Positions 46,180 to 58,289 of a stretch of DNA of 64,000 nucleotides are shown here, in pieces. Each line of letters opens with the position of its first letter. Position 1 is the first letter of the stretch. The stretch is from Hexactinellida sp. DTS-2022 (Eukaryota; Porifera; Hexactinellida), in the NCBI GenBank assembly GCA_028753945.1, contig JAPNXP010000014.1, forward strand, positions 4,340,001-4,404,000, in the 5' to 3' direction. Both the position numbers and the translations under genes were made by a program. The notes beneath the pieces were generated by a model. That model worked only from the letters and a program-made list of their open reading frames with translations, was not told the DNA's origin and searched no databases.

Positions 46180-46286
46180 AAATTGCAGCCTGTGCCGACA
46201 GCATGCTCCTTTGGAGGCACTATCAATAAACCACACCAAATATAGTGCCACCAAAGGAACATGCGTCGGCACAGGCTGCAATTTTG
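46180..46286. mobile_element. Hairpin MITE (GCAGCCTGTGCCGAC), copy 1
   Basis: 'aaattgcagcctgtgccgac' at the left pairs with 'gtcggcacaggctgcaattt' at the right. A related hairpin is at 46436-46540. Confidence 0.7.
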
Positions 46287-46435
46287 GAGTTTTTATGTTT
46301 AATTGATAATTTATACATATTAAATAAATGGTATTAATTTCAAAAGATGTTTCAAAATAAAGCAAAACTACAAATTAACTTGGCAAATGGGTGTTGAGAC
46401 TTGAGGCGTTGATGACACGTTAAAAAAATCAAAAA

Positions 46436-46540
46436 TTTCAACTGTGCCGAAAGTATTTCCCTTTGTAGGCACTACTAGTTACCCACAAAATGTAGTGCCT
46501 CCAAAGGGAAATGCGTCGGCACAGGCTGTAATTTTTGATC
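46436..46540. mobile_element. Hairpin MITE, copy 2
   Basis: 'actgtgccgaaagtatttcc' pairs with 'ggaaatgcgtcggcacaggc'. The loop and arm length match the copy at 46180. Confidence 0.65.
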
Positions 46541-46907
46541 TTTTGTATTAGCAAGTTATTTTCAGTCCCCAAGCGTTGCGACTTGCTATTACCCGAATAT
46601 AAGTGTAGTTGTTGTATAGGATGTTTGGAAATACTACATACAGTAAGGATTAGGACTGTAAACCTTTTCAGTTTGCCCAATTTAACAGTTCCTAAGTATT
46701 AGTATAGCAATAACAACATACTATAGTGTTCCCCCTATATTTCACAACATTGTATAGTAACTTGTTGTTGGAATAATCTGTCATATACATACACATATCA
46801 AACATAATACAAATAAATATTAATTGTTTGTTAGAATCTAATTACCTTCACAAGGGGGATATGAACTAAAATACTATGGCTGACTATGGGATAACTTACA
46901 ACATATA

Positions 46908-48081
46908 TCTATATATATAAAGTTGTTTGTGTGTGTGTGTGTCCTCACATCTCCTCTGAGAGTTCTCAACAGATCTGAACCAAATTTTGTATGTCACTTA
47001 GGAGTTACCCCACCACCCTGAATAAGGAGTTTTTAAGAGATATTTACATTCCTCACGAAGTTAACTCAAAATATGTGATTTCTTTGGCACCTTCCCATAC
47101 ATTTCAATGGGAATTATCAGAAGTTCACAGTAATGCTAGAAAAACATTTCAAACGTGCAATCTAGGTTTTAGTGTATGAGGAATCCAAATATGATATTTT
47201 AAAGTCAATATAATGCATAATTTGCAATTTATCACATGCATATTTTCACACTTTGCGAGGGTACCGACCTTGACCAATCAGATTGCAGAGTTCTCACATT
47301 ATTCTGACTCGAATTTTATTGGTCTATAATTCAATGGGTCAATTGTGTATGAAAGAAAACAACAATTGAATGTCCCTTGCTATAGCTGACATTATTTAAC
47401 CAAGAAAATTTCAGCTTGCATTGAGTTGTCAATAGTCTCATTCCTATGGTCCCCGTAATATTAATACAACTGTTTACAATATTTTTAACATATTTCACAT
47501 TTCACATCCGTCATATTACACATTACACATCCGTCATATTTCAAATCATATCGTAATCCATTCGTAGCAACGAATGCTAACTAACCCACTGGAATTCACT
47601 TTCTATATCTGATTCATCAGAGATCGTAATCCATGCCAGAACTAGGACACCATGACATAATACAGAGGGAAAACATAACAACATACTAGCCAACTGGAAT
47701 TCACAGCTTACAAATAATCTAACTATACAGGACAGATTAATTTTCCCTGCACAATTCTGGGTACTGTCAGGTCAGAAAGCACGTAAATTTCAAGTTTCAT
47801 TTTTACAACACTCTAAGCCCTAATACTGACAAATGATACTTCGAATATACTGTTATCTTCTGTACTTACCAAGTGGTAATACCACTAAAGACGTCCAGAT
47901 ATAACAAGTTCGTTGGAACATAATGATGATATTATGGCACTACCAAGAAGCCTTTTTGTGGCGGAGGGCGGTGCTTCGGCTATTAGTAATACTATCAATA
48001 ACATATGTAAATATGTTTATTTACTCATTATAAGACATCCCGTGAATTTGAATACCGCGGCGAAGCGCGGGTACTGGCTAG
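46908..48081 (+). mobile_element. Helitron-like non-autonomous element
   Basis: Begins TCTATATATATAAAGTTG after an A and ends with a GC-rich hairpin (CCGCGGCGAAGCGCGG), then GTACTGGCTAG before a T. This fits Helitron structure: 5'-TC, 3' hairpin about 10 nt before CTRR, insertion between A and T, no target duplication. A GT microsatellite lies near the 5' end. No helicase ORF. A related 5' segment starts near 63490. Confidence 0.5.
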
Positions 48082-48767
48082 TAATTATACATGAACTAAT
48101 TCTATTATCAATTCCTAAAGGTACCTGAAAGTGTATTACATCTCGTTATTAGCTGATTAAGCCCAGAACATATTCCCAGGGGCAATTTTAGCTTCCACCT
48201 CTCTTCGATAAAAGTCCCAATCCATTTTCATTTTATCTTTGTTAACAATAACTTTCCTGTTATGCCTATGTCTATAAGCATCAATGTACTTATGATACCT
48301 GTACGCTATAAGATCAGCGTAATACACTGGTGGTGGTATTGACACGGATTTTGTACACCTTGAGAAGCAATAACAGAGTTGGTTGGTTATAGTGTACAAC
48401 TGGTTTGGTGTATATTCAATTTCATCTTGTGACACATGATAGTGAGTTGCCCTAGCAGTGCCTTTAAGAGCCACATGGCTGCAAAGATAAAAGTCGTATT
48501 CATAAGGATGAGTAATAACTCTATCAAGATATGTCCCTGGATTTACATTATATTTTTGTTTATCGTTTGTTATTTGAAACATCCTCATATGCAGGGACGT
48601 CGCCACGGGGGGGGCATAGGGGGGCAATGCCCCCCCTGGTAGAAATCCTCGCCCCGGGGCAATGCCCCCCCTGGTAAAATTTCGTGCCCCGGGACATACC
48701 CCCCTGCTAAATTATTGCCAAATAACGTTGTTATTGTATTATTATTATTATTATTATTATCATTATG

Positions 48768-48914
48768 CAGTGCCGTAGCCACCAATTAAAAGTGGTCAGG
48801 TTAGACCGGGCTGGATACAGTACCAACAGGACCAAGGGTTCAGGTTAACCTGTCCAACCAACGAAAAGTGGTCAGGTTGAAACCTGACCAACCTGACCAG
48901 TGGCTACGGCCCTG
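48768..48914. mobile_element. 147-bp hAT-like MITE nested in the previous MITE
   Basis: Termini CAGTGCCGTAGCCAC and GTGGCTACGGCCCTG, flanked by TTATG on both sides (48763-48767, 48915-48919). The interior repeats 'gtggtcaggtt'. Confidence 0.75.
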
Positions 48915-49202
48915 TTATGTATACAAGCGCGCTTCGCTTGCTTTCGCTGCGCGGCTGCAGAAAGCACCCTTCTGGTGCCTCATATATCCCAACCAACAAA
49001 TAACAGAAGTAACGTTTGTAAATTCCTTATAACGTCTACATCTAAACAACAAATATATACACATGGGTTGTTAACAACATCATATTTGGAATCAGCTTAC
49101 TTAATTACTCCATATATAGTCGTTGGAAGTAAGCGGCCACGACCCTTTAAAATATGTAATTACAAATAATTGATTGGATTTATTATTTTTCTCTCGCCCA
49201 AT

Positions 49203-49526
49203 TAAATTGTAGTTTCAGATTGGCATTCTATAATGCACGCTTAACAAATGTTAGAGACACTAAATCAATTTATACTAATTGAATGCTAGCTGCTAATCCA
49301 TACTGTGCCACGCTCGAATTTAATTGGCTGAAGGTTTTGTTACCTTTTGAGATTTAAGATGTGAATATTTTTCTTAGATATTAGAACTTGTTTCTAGATA
49401 CATAGCTACCCACCTCCCTGCCAAATTTCAAGTCTGTAGCTCTTACCCAGTTTCTCAATCAATTCCTAACAAACAAACAACAAACAAAAAAACAAACCAT
49501 TTAGATTTAATATATAAGATAGAAAC
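49203..49526. repeat. Dispersed ~320-bp repeat, copy 2
   Basis: Homologous to 26417-26740, same orientation, including the 'aacaaacaaac' tail and 'gatttaatatataagatag' end. Just upstream, 49060-49140 is shared with 57585-57640 ('catatttggaatcagc'). Confidence 0.65.
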
Positions 49527-51739
49527 TTGATAATTTCATATTATAATCGACTCTCGTTGATACGAATTTTGTGAGGGGGGCATGCCCCCCCTGGTAATTT
49601 TGCCGCCCCCCCTAGATGAAAATTCCTGGCGACGTCCCTGCTCATATGATGTCTCTTTTGACAACAAACAAAGGTAATTTTGGGGTTGAATTCGTTGTGT
49701 ATTCAATGACAGGCGCGTTTCAATGCTGCTAACTCTTGGTTAAGTGCGTATTGAAATTGTGACTCTGATACTCCATCTCTATAGAACAGAATCTTATCAG
49801 GTTTGGTGCCGTTAACACGAATGTATTGTTATAGGAGATCATCACACATGCTCTCAAACTCTATTATTATCTCCTGTCTATGTTTGGGATCTACTCTATT
49901 AACCTGGAACCGACAAGTGCTGTAATACTGTGTGACATGATTATCTAGTGCCACACAAGCTACGGCAATAGAAGGGTACTCTAGCATATTAGGGCCTGGC
50001 TTAGAATGGTTAACATCAGCTCCCATCACCATTGTTCCATTCAAAAGTTCGACTGTTTCATCTACTGTTGCGAAGTGGTTTATGCCACCAAGTTTCGCGT
50101 TAATTTTCAAACAAATACCACCAATAGTTGCGCCTTTAACATTTGATGCATTTTTCTGATCAATGCATTGGGTTAATATGTTCAGCTCTGAATCTCCTAT
50201 CAACTTTATTTGGTTATAAATATCATCACTGTTAATATTACCGACTTTCAATTCACGATCTATGATACAGAGTATCATTTGTAGCCCACCAAATGTTTCA
50301 TAAATTGTATAAATCAAGTTACGTATATCACCGATCCCATCCCTCATATTACACCAGTTATTTTGTGTATCCCTTTCGTTAATCGGTCTACTAATTTGTA
50401 TGCCTTTCAACTTTGCTTGTTTTTGTAATTCAGTAATAAGATAGTCGTATTGTACCTCATTACCATACCTGCTTATATGTGCTATGGCCCATAGGTCAAG
50501 TGGAATAGGAGAAATAAGATGACAATCTGTAATCTGCCATTTTCCTGATTGATCTTTGATAGTTTTCTTCCTATATTGTATATCGGGTGGTTTTAATTGT
50601 CCACATACTGCTTCAGTCATTTGGTTGCTAGTTTTAATATTATAATAGTAAATAGTCGCGTAGCGGATCATTTGAAGGCAAAAACAGCGTTTGCGAATTT
50701 TTCTATCATTTTGCATCTCTCGCTCGGCCAAAGTGCGGTTGCTTCAATCATATTTTGTTTTTGAAATTTATTCAATTCATCGTGTTTGACCTGACCACGT
50801 TTAATAACGCATACTTCCAATGGCATAGCTATAACCTTATCGCCTCTACCAACGTTAACACACAGTAGATTTGTGTATTCTAAAATATAATTGTATGCAG
50901 TTTCAAAATATTTATGTACAGTTATTTTCTTGTCTTCATATAAGAAAGATTCTACGTTTGCTGGCCTTAATAACACATCAGATGATCTAAGCTTTATCTT
51001 ATATTTCCGATTGTAACTTATGTGGTTGGGAAATATTTCTAAACCGGATATTTCCTTCGCTACCTTCTCTTGAACACCAAATTGCGATAATCTACGAGGA
51101 AGTTCCCTCTCATTTCTGAGTCTCAGAAATTGGCTTAAATAATCAACTAAGTTAATAGGCTTAAAGAAGGGCCGATATGACAAATCAACATTCAAATAAA
51201 CCTGTTTGCACCCCAGTCGAGCTGACTGAAAGAATCCGTCCCATAACTCAATTCCTGAATCTAAGTCGGAAATATTAGACCGACAAAACCCTCTACCAAC
51301 ACAGGTGTAATTGAATGCAGCGAATTGTCTGTAAATCGTATCTAACGCATTCATAGCAGCTTGATATTCATCTATGAATTTATCGTGTTGTGATTTAGAA
51401 TCGAACTTCTTTTCACGTAAAGTTATTTCTGTTATGAGTGAAAGGTCAACACTTGCTGTACGTTTCAATACATAAAATGCGAGCGTTGTATATCAGATAC
51501 GTCGCTATCCTTTTCAAGCCATTCTACCTTATATTTACCTTATATTTGTTCCTTGCAATATATTATGGCTCTACCGTCATAAGCGGGATACGCATTATTT
51601 AGTTTTTGCTTACACAATGCACTGAATACTGATATCTCCATTGGGGTTAATGGGGTATATTTTAACGTCAAATTGGTGAATACAAATATTAGGGACTTGG
51701 ATTGGGAAGAAGTTAATCAATATTTAGTTGATCTGTCAC

Positions 51740-51875
51740 TGGAAAATTGGTCCCCGAAAAAATTGGTCCGGGGGACCAAAATTCCATGGAAAAATGGTCC
51801 TAGGTCCAGTTTTCCATGGAATTTTGGTATCAGATAAATTTTTTCGGGGCCCAATTTTCCAGTGACAGGCTTATT
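51740..51875. mobile_element. Palindromic repeat (CTGTCACTGGAAAATTGG)
   Basis: 'gtcactggaaaattggtccc' pairs with 'gggcccaattttccagtgac'. 'ccatgga' lies at the centre. The following 51880-52010 matches 27140-27320. Confidence 0.6.
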
Positions 51876-52052
51876 CATAAATCTTTTGGTCCCAATATGG
51901 CGAAAAATTGCCTAGGCTAAAATTCAAGTAAATTCGGTAGCTAAATAAACACAAACCTCAGAGGGACCAATTTTCCAAGGGGACCAAAATTTCCGTGGCA
52001 GATCTATACCAGCTCAAGTACCTAAATTAACAATGCAAATAACGGATCCAGG

Positions 52053-52205
52053 CAGTGCTGGCTTTAGCTCTTTCGGCGCCCCACGCAAAAAGAATCTAGG
52101 CGCCCCGCGTTTTCCATCAAATACTATTGAATATATAATTTTCGCCCCCTAAATCATGGCGCCCCACGCGGTTGCTTGTATTGCGTGTGCCTAAAGCCGG
52201 CCCTG
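52053..52205. mobile_element. hAT-like MITE (CAGTGCTGGCTTTAG)
   Basis: Termini CAGTGCTGGCTTTAG and CTAAAGCCGGCCCTG; the interior repeats 'cgccccacgc'. I could not find a target duplication. Confidence 0.6.
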
Positions 52206-53372
52206 GCTGTCAACTTGATGTTAATATCATAAACTATAAAACTTGAGCTCATTAGGAACTAGTAATATTACACATTACAATTGATAAATCACACTATGGC
52301 AACGGGCAACGGAGCGTATCTAGGGGAGCATTGGGAGGTGTAATTGCCATAATACAGTTTTACCTCCAATTATCCCCTACGAATTACAGTGGAAATCGCT
52401 TAGTACAAACTCGGCTTAAGACGTACTGTCGGATACTACGTACTGTTCTCGATTTTCCTATCTGATTCATTATAAATGATTCAGTTAAATGTATAAAGGA
52501 AGAAAAAATAACTCTATTTCCAATAAACACCACACGTGGAGTACGCACAGGGAAACTACCGGAATCACATCAAATTATTATCGATCTAATTTGCACATGT
52601 AATCTAGCGGTCCTGAGAATATATTATGACATGATAGTATCTTCTCTGGAAGTAATATTTATAGTTATTGGATATTGCCTGCTGTTTACTCCATACCTCT
52701 TCGTATTTTGAGACGTTTGTTTCTGTATATCAGGCATATACATACGGAATTTTCGGTTCAAAATTCTAAGATTCAAAAACTATTCACAAACTACCATGAA
52801 TCCATGATTCTTATTTACAATGTCATTAATGTATCAACCATATATAATGATATATTTAATTATTAACCAATGTAATATTCAAAGTATTGGTTGCTCATTT
52901 GCTACTTTCCTATTAATTAATTACATTGTTATATTTTCATAAATTTATAAATTAATTGGAACTACTTATAATTAGGTAGTAATACCTTTTCTATTGCAAT
53001 TTTGTGGCAGAGGCGAATTTTTTAACATATAAAATTAACCTTTGCGAAGTCTTAATGGGAAGGTGTTGACCTATATATAAGTAGGTTAATTTATAAAACA
53101 GTCTCTCGACTCCCTCATAAATAAGTTTATTTTTTATTTATTTAATACTTATTGCAAATTTGTTGTATGCTAAAATTAATAGTAAAACTAAACTGATCCT
53201 TTTAATTCACATTGAAATGTCATTAATTTATGCACAATAGGATTGCGACCAAATACAATTATACACAATTTGACTTCAATTAACTGTAAACTAATAATTA
53301 GTAAATTAATTACATTAAATAAATTTATCAATTTAGTTTGACCAATAAAAGAAATTTAAAGATGCTAACCAT
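52206..53372. other. Intergenic, nothing recognised
   Basis: AT-rich, no ORF or paired ends seen. Confidence 0.4.
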
Positions 53373-53537
53373 CAGTGCTCGACAAAATGAAATTTTGATG
53401 GTGGCTAATTAAGCCACCACCACACTTTTTCTGGTGGCTAAGAAATATACAACGGCCGGTTTAGTAAACTACTAATATTGCTAATGGATAACAAACTTCT
53501 GATAACGCCACCAAACCACCTAATTTGTCGAGCACTG
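53373..53537. mobile_element. hAT-like MITE (CAGTGCTCGACAAA)
   Basis: Termini CAGTGCTCGACAAA and TTTGTCGAGCACTG. The flanks 'ctaaccat' and 'tgtaccat' share only their last five bases. The interior repeats 'ggtggcta'. Confidence 0.65.
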
Positions 53538-54179
53538 TGTACCATGATAAATTCCCTTGATTGGGCAACAATTTAGGAGTTCAGAGTTTATAATAATAAT
53601 AATACATATTATAATGGTTTTATGAGTAGAATATCAGAAGAATAATAATAGGATGCTTCAGAAAAGTTTTCTATATTACATGTATTTCTTTGTATTAAAA
53701 ATTACGTAATGCAAAGTAAAATTAACACAGAATGTTTCGTATAATAATTACCATTGTCGTATTCTTTTTTGATTAAAATGGAGCTTCCTTATATGTAGAC
53801 CAAAAGCCCCTGCCGTCTATGGGTAATAGTATTTCATATGTAAAGAAAACCTGGTCTATAAATAGACGGTCTACATAGAAGTTATTTCATTAAAATGATG
53901 TTTCAATATGCAATATTATGTCAGCAATTGTTTGAATTATCTTGTTGTTAGTTAGCATGCATCAGTAAACATCGACATAAATGTAATTTATGAAGGATAG
54001 CCAAACAACTATTAAATATTGTTATTTGACAGTAATAAACACTAACTTGTTACTCTCATTAACCGATAATAAATCCAAAATTTAATGACAATACAGTTTA
54101 CAGTTAGCTAAGTGTAATCAGTATTTCTCCTAGTAATAGAACAGTTCAAATCGGGGACGCTCATTTGTTCGAATTTTTA

Positions 54180-54310
54180 TGTTGTCACTTGTTCGACTCT
54201 GTTTTTAGAGGAGTTGTCAATTGTTCGACTCTGTCTTTAGAGGAGTTGTCAGTTGTTCGACTCTGTTTTAGACTTTTAGTAGAATTGCACTTGTTCGATT
54301 CTGTTCGAAA
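54180..54310. repeat. ~37-bp tandem repeat (GTTGTCANTTGTTCGACTCTG)
   Basis: Three to four diverging units with 'gttcgactctgtttttagag'. They lie in an open frame (54165-54509), but the frame looks fortuitous. Confidence 0.75.
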
Positions 54311-54717
54311 AATTATTAATGAAATATTATTTTGTCGCAGTCTTTGGCCCAGATTGACGAGTTTGTTATATGGTTGTAACTGTATATTATTGAACTATGC
54401 TTGTTTGGCTTCTAAATTGTTCATTGAAAACCCAGAAGTATATGGTTTTGAGTTGAGATTCAGCATTCCAATGAATGCTGAGAAAACAACTACAGCAATT
54501 TCTCAATAATAAAAATTTGGATTATGCTCAGCCTTGTTAATTAACTTGAAACTGAATTGGAATATACGATCAGGGCCGGAATTAAGGCAGGGAAAACGGG
54601 TAATTTGCCCCGGGACCCCACACATAAGGCCCCCCACATACTTAGGGAGTAAGGACCTTGAAAATAGGGTGTTGATAGGGGGATCTCGCCACAAAATAGC
54701 TAGGAGGCGCACAGTTA

Positions 54718-55411
54718 TGTTATAGATTAATATTAGTCCCTACTCACAGCCTCAAGTAGACCACACACATAGTAATAACCTAGATACAGTGCAACCTCTA
54801 TAAGTGGGGTCTCTATAAATGGGGAACCTCCATAAGTGGGGAATTTTTTTACCATATTCGTATATATCCATACAAATGAACCTCTATAAGCGGGGAAGTG
54901 GGGAATGGGGGACCATAAATTTCAAGGAGTTTTTATCTGCATACAAAACAACCTCCATAAATGGGGGGAATGGACAAATCCTAACATGATTCTTATAAAA
55001 TAATACAATATTTCCAATAAATCGACTCTAAAGTTCTACAGAAAAAATATTTTCGATTGATCTACTCTGATGTTTTTAGAAGAAATCACCTAGTGTAGAT
55101 CAGCAGTTAACTAAATTGTCATAATATACAAATAATAACTATAACGTGCATTAATGTGTGTGTTATATGAATACTTTGTATAATATAGCATATATAATGT
55201 TTTTCCAATTGAATTTTATAACCGGGGAATGGGGGCAATTGAAATTTTCGCCGTCCCATGCTCCCCACTTATAGAGGTTCCACTGTATCATATATATACT
55301 CATAGACTAATTAGGCTTACACTGTATTTCACTTTGTGTAATTTCTTAGCAAATTGTAATATTAAAGTTATCTCTGTTTGATATTATCTCGGAACATCAT
55401 TTAGTCCTACA
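54718..55411 (+). repeat. 5' LTR (carries a MITE)
   Basis: The LTR is about 193 bp without the 499-bp MITE plus one TA. It differs from the 3' LTR by a short gap and a few substitutions. Confidence 0.92.
54787..55285. mobile_element. pogo-like MITE in the 5' LTR, 'TATAAGTGGGG' family
   Basis: Starts CAGTGCAACCTCTATAAGTG, ends CTTATAGAGGTTCCACTG, flanked by TA. The 3' LTR has the uninterrupted site 'cctagatatcata' at 62716-62728, a direct empty-site comparison. Confidence 0.95.
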
Positions 55412-55450
55412 GAAAATTACAATTTCAAATAACGAAACTACGATTAGCGA

Positions 55451-55698
55451 ATGGCGGCACCGCACATGTTAACTATTCCACCCTTACTGAGAGGCGATAG
55501 AATCGAGGATTGGAGGCTTCATTTCGAGGCAGGGGTTCAACAGATTCTCGACGGGGAAGAGGGAATGAAAAAAGCTTTACAAATGTTACCAGCCTATTTA
55601 AATCGGGATATCGCCGACCGCGAGGCTGTACGAGACGTTTTGAAGAGTAATTTGCCTATCAAAGAAACTCTGGACAAACTGAGCAAAGTACTCGACCC
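55451..55698 (+). pseudogene. Ty3/gypsy Gag N-terminal part, interrupted
   Basis: ATG 55451, in frame to the insertion point at 55698. Gag continues in the same frame from 59297, meets TAG 59478-59480, then reads on through two zinc knuckles. Gag forms the particle and binds RNA. Confidence 0.8.
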
Positions 55699-56525
55699 TG
55701 TAGGGTTTCATTTGGGGGGGTCCCCCCAATTTAGGGAGGGACCCCCCCAAATCAGCTAATTTTCAAATATATTTGGGGGGTCCCCCCAAATTTGCCAACT
55801 TTCGTTTCACTGGGGGGGTCCCCCCAAATTTGGGGGGGACCCCCCAAGTCTGCGAATTATCAAATTCATTTGGGGGGGACCCCCCCAAGTTTGGGGGTGA
55901 CTTCCCCAAATCTATCAATTTTTCCAGTACTTTTGGGACTTCGTATAACCGACGAAATTGCATTTATGATCCTACAAGCTTTCCGACTTGGTACGCAGGG
56001 CGTTGACTGTAGATAATATTGTTGATGATATTATTTTAAGTCAGTATACTCGATTCACAAGGCAGAATCAAGGGGAACTCAAGGGAAGTTCATTCTCTTT
56101 CAAATTGAGAGTACAGGCGAAATCGTCCCCCCCCTAAATGCATGGGAAAAGAGGCAAAACCCCGATAGGCAAAACAATTCGATTTCAACTGTACGTATAT
56201 GAATTGTGTTATGGATAAACAAGTATGTGCAAGGGGGCAAATAACCGGGGAGGCAAAAACACCCGAATCGACTGTACCTAAGGATCAAAGCTTTGGTATC
56301 AGTCAATGTACATTATTATAGGTAAATTTATCCCACTCAAAGGCTGAAAGTTCTATGTGAACAACCCAGATAGTGGAAGCAAACGAATTGTGCAAATTGT
56401 GTATAAATCCCAGTACCGCTAAAGAAATGAATGCATACATAGAATGAATATTTATTATTGTTAAGGAATCTCATTATGAATGATTTGTCTCTACTCTCTA
56501 TAACTAAATGAAATGATGATAGAAT

Positions 56526-57291
56526 CTACTTTGACATCTCTTTTCTCACAACTGATATTATGGGTTCATAATGTGAGGCCTCATTTCCAAGATAAATTGC
56601 TTGGTCGCTTGGATTATTTCTTCCTACTTTGGGGTTAAACCCTTTGAAAGAAAATTTGTCCCATGTATTATTTATGTACACAAATACATCTGTTTTTAGC
56701 CATATTGCCATACAAAATATCTCAACATCACTCCCCCATACGGTTGAGATCATAGTATTATTTTGTGTTAGATATTCTTCCATAGATTGATTCGTCTTAT
56801 TATCAACATATTTTTTACATTGGGGAGATGATTCCATAAATTGAACAAGTTTGGTCCGAATTAAGCCATGAAAATCCTGTGTATCAGTCAACCACCAACT
56901 AAAGGCTCTGTAGAGGCAATTTCCATCCGGAATAATTGAAACTTTCTTTTTTGGAGTGCAATTTCTTAACTTTATATATGCTGTTTTAACTATTTCTGGT
57001 GGATCTTCCAATTTAGTTTTCAGGAGTAATATGTCTTGATTAATTCTCTGTCGCCACTTGAATGTGATGGGCTTGAACAAATCTTCTGTGTAATTTCTAT
57101 TATAACAGTCAGTTTTCAATTTCTTGGTATTTATTTTTTGTGACATGTCTGTTGGTTTCAACGATTCATTTTCATATTTCGGCCGATCGTCTTCCAGAGA
57201 ATATTGACCATTGTCAGATTGATACTCTTGCCCTTGCATGGCTGAGAATAAATCATCATCCACTTCACTCAATGGTATATCTTCTGTAAAT
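56526..57291 (-). CDS. OTU-domain cysteine protease (deubiquitinase-like), last exon
   Basis: About 254 codons from a splice acceptor 'gatattgcag' at 57292 to TAG at 56526; the frame has no plausible ATG at its 5' end, so an upstream exon is expected within 57300-59050. The N-terminal ~95 residues are charged and low-complexity. Then comes the OTU fold: PDGNCLYRAFSWWL holds the catalytic Asp/Cys, VWGSDVEIFCMAIWL is the central helix-strand, and SHYEPI holds the catalytic His. OTU proteases cleave ubiquitin or related chains. The gene lies wholly inside a TIR element, so it is probably cargo or part of that element's machinery. No transposase domain is fused to it in what I can read. Confidence 0.8.
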
Positions 57292-58091
57292 CTGCAATAT
57301 CATGTTTGTTTTTTAATAGAAATATACGTATATAATTAATTCACGCAATACGTAAAATGATATCGAAATATGCAAAGCCATTTAATAGTGTGATAATTAC
57401 TTGTTCACTTTAGTCATTTACTTCGAGTCATAATTAATTGAGCAATTAATTGGAAGTGTTGCAAGTCAGATTGACGAAATTATATGAAGTCTTACATAAT
57501 CTCATGTTAATACAATGTATAACGACCCGCTCGCTTGCTCGCGTTAGATAAATAATTAATAACAACAACAAAAATTCACAATATGTTGTCTACAATATCA
57601 TATTTGGAATCAGCGTACCCGATTACTCCAATATAGCTGTTGGAACCACGTTTCTGGGACTATTTTGAAATTTATAGACTGAGGAATCATGTCACGAATT
57701 GTATGTAGTATTCCTAAAGATTTTTATTAGTAAATAATTATTAGTATCATTTGATACATTGGAGTCTCCCAAAACGGACACTCCGAGAAGCGGACAACCC
57801 CTACAACATCCTAGAACGGAATGAATAACATCGCGTCGCCATATATACATGTAATACTTAAGTAGTGTCCGAGAAGCCGACAACTCTCCATAACAGACAG
57901 ATTCCATGCCACATTATGTCCGTTATTTGGAAACTCCACTTAGTTATCTAATATTTATAAGAACAACACGACAAGAGTATTAGATATCTAATTTCCATTC
58001 TTGAATTGAGTATTACTTGCGTGAATTATCGACAGACAATACACTTTTTAAATACTGCATCTTTATGAATTTTGGAGCTATGTAGTAAAGA

Positions 58092-58289
58092 CATACTTGC
58101 CAACTGCACCGATTTTTTGGACGTGTGTTAACTGTTAAGTCCAATGCCCCGCCAAAACTTGGCAAAAAGGTGATTTGTCCCGATATATTGTACGTCAGAC
58201 TAGTGCATATATGCCACATGCGAAATTATTCTATGTCCCGCTAAACTACAATCGTCCCGCTTTTTTGTTCAGTCAGGTTGGCAAGTATG
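58092..58289. mobile_element. TIR element (CATACTTGCCAAC), copy 2
   Basis: Termini CATACTTGCCAACTG and AGGTTGGCAAGTATG; target duplication unclear ('gtaaaga'/'taaagga'). Inside the OTU-bearing element. Confidence 0.6.

Larger units (their letters stand above)
44898..46907. other. Intergenic with small hairpin repeats
   Basis: Includes a 42-bp direct repeat (45102-45141 and 45170-45209, 'ctgtgccgactatactatag...') and two ~105-bp hairpin elements listed separately. No gene recognised. Confidence 0.5.
48592..49640. mobile_element. hAT-like MITE, 1049 bp, inside the Argonaute relic
   Basis: Termini CAGGGACGTCGCCA and TGGCGACGTCCCTG, with a perfect 8-bp duplication CTCATATG (48584-48591, 49641-49648). 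It contains 'caatgccccccctggta' repeats at the left, a smaller MITE at 48768-48914, and a dispersed repeat at 49203-49526. Removing it with one target copy rejoins the PIWI frame. Confidence 0.92.
48157..51650 (-). pseudogene. Argonaute-like gene, decayed and split by a 1-kb MITE
   Basis: Collinear pieces cover an Argonaute from the N domain to the C-terminus without introns: N domain (YPAYDGRAIIY near 51580), L1 (GRGFCR...LWDGFFQSARLG), PAZ (about 50800-51000), MID (LDLWAIAHISRYG), PIWI with GADVNHSKPG and FYRDGVSESQF, and the last catalytic region PPPVYYADLIAYRYH. AGO proteins bind small RNAs and silence targets. Lesions: in-frame stops at about 51540 and 51466, a frame change near 50670-50730, TAA 49829-49831, TGA 49703-49705, and the MITE at 48592-49640. 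The last catalytic position is D where H is common. No poly(A) tail is seen, so intronlessness is unexplained. Confidence 0.85.

Noticed and set aside
54165..54509. 114-codon frame with FDSV repeats
   Set aside because: The repetition comes from a 37-bp DNA tandem repeat; no family resemblance.
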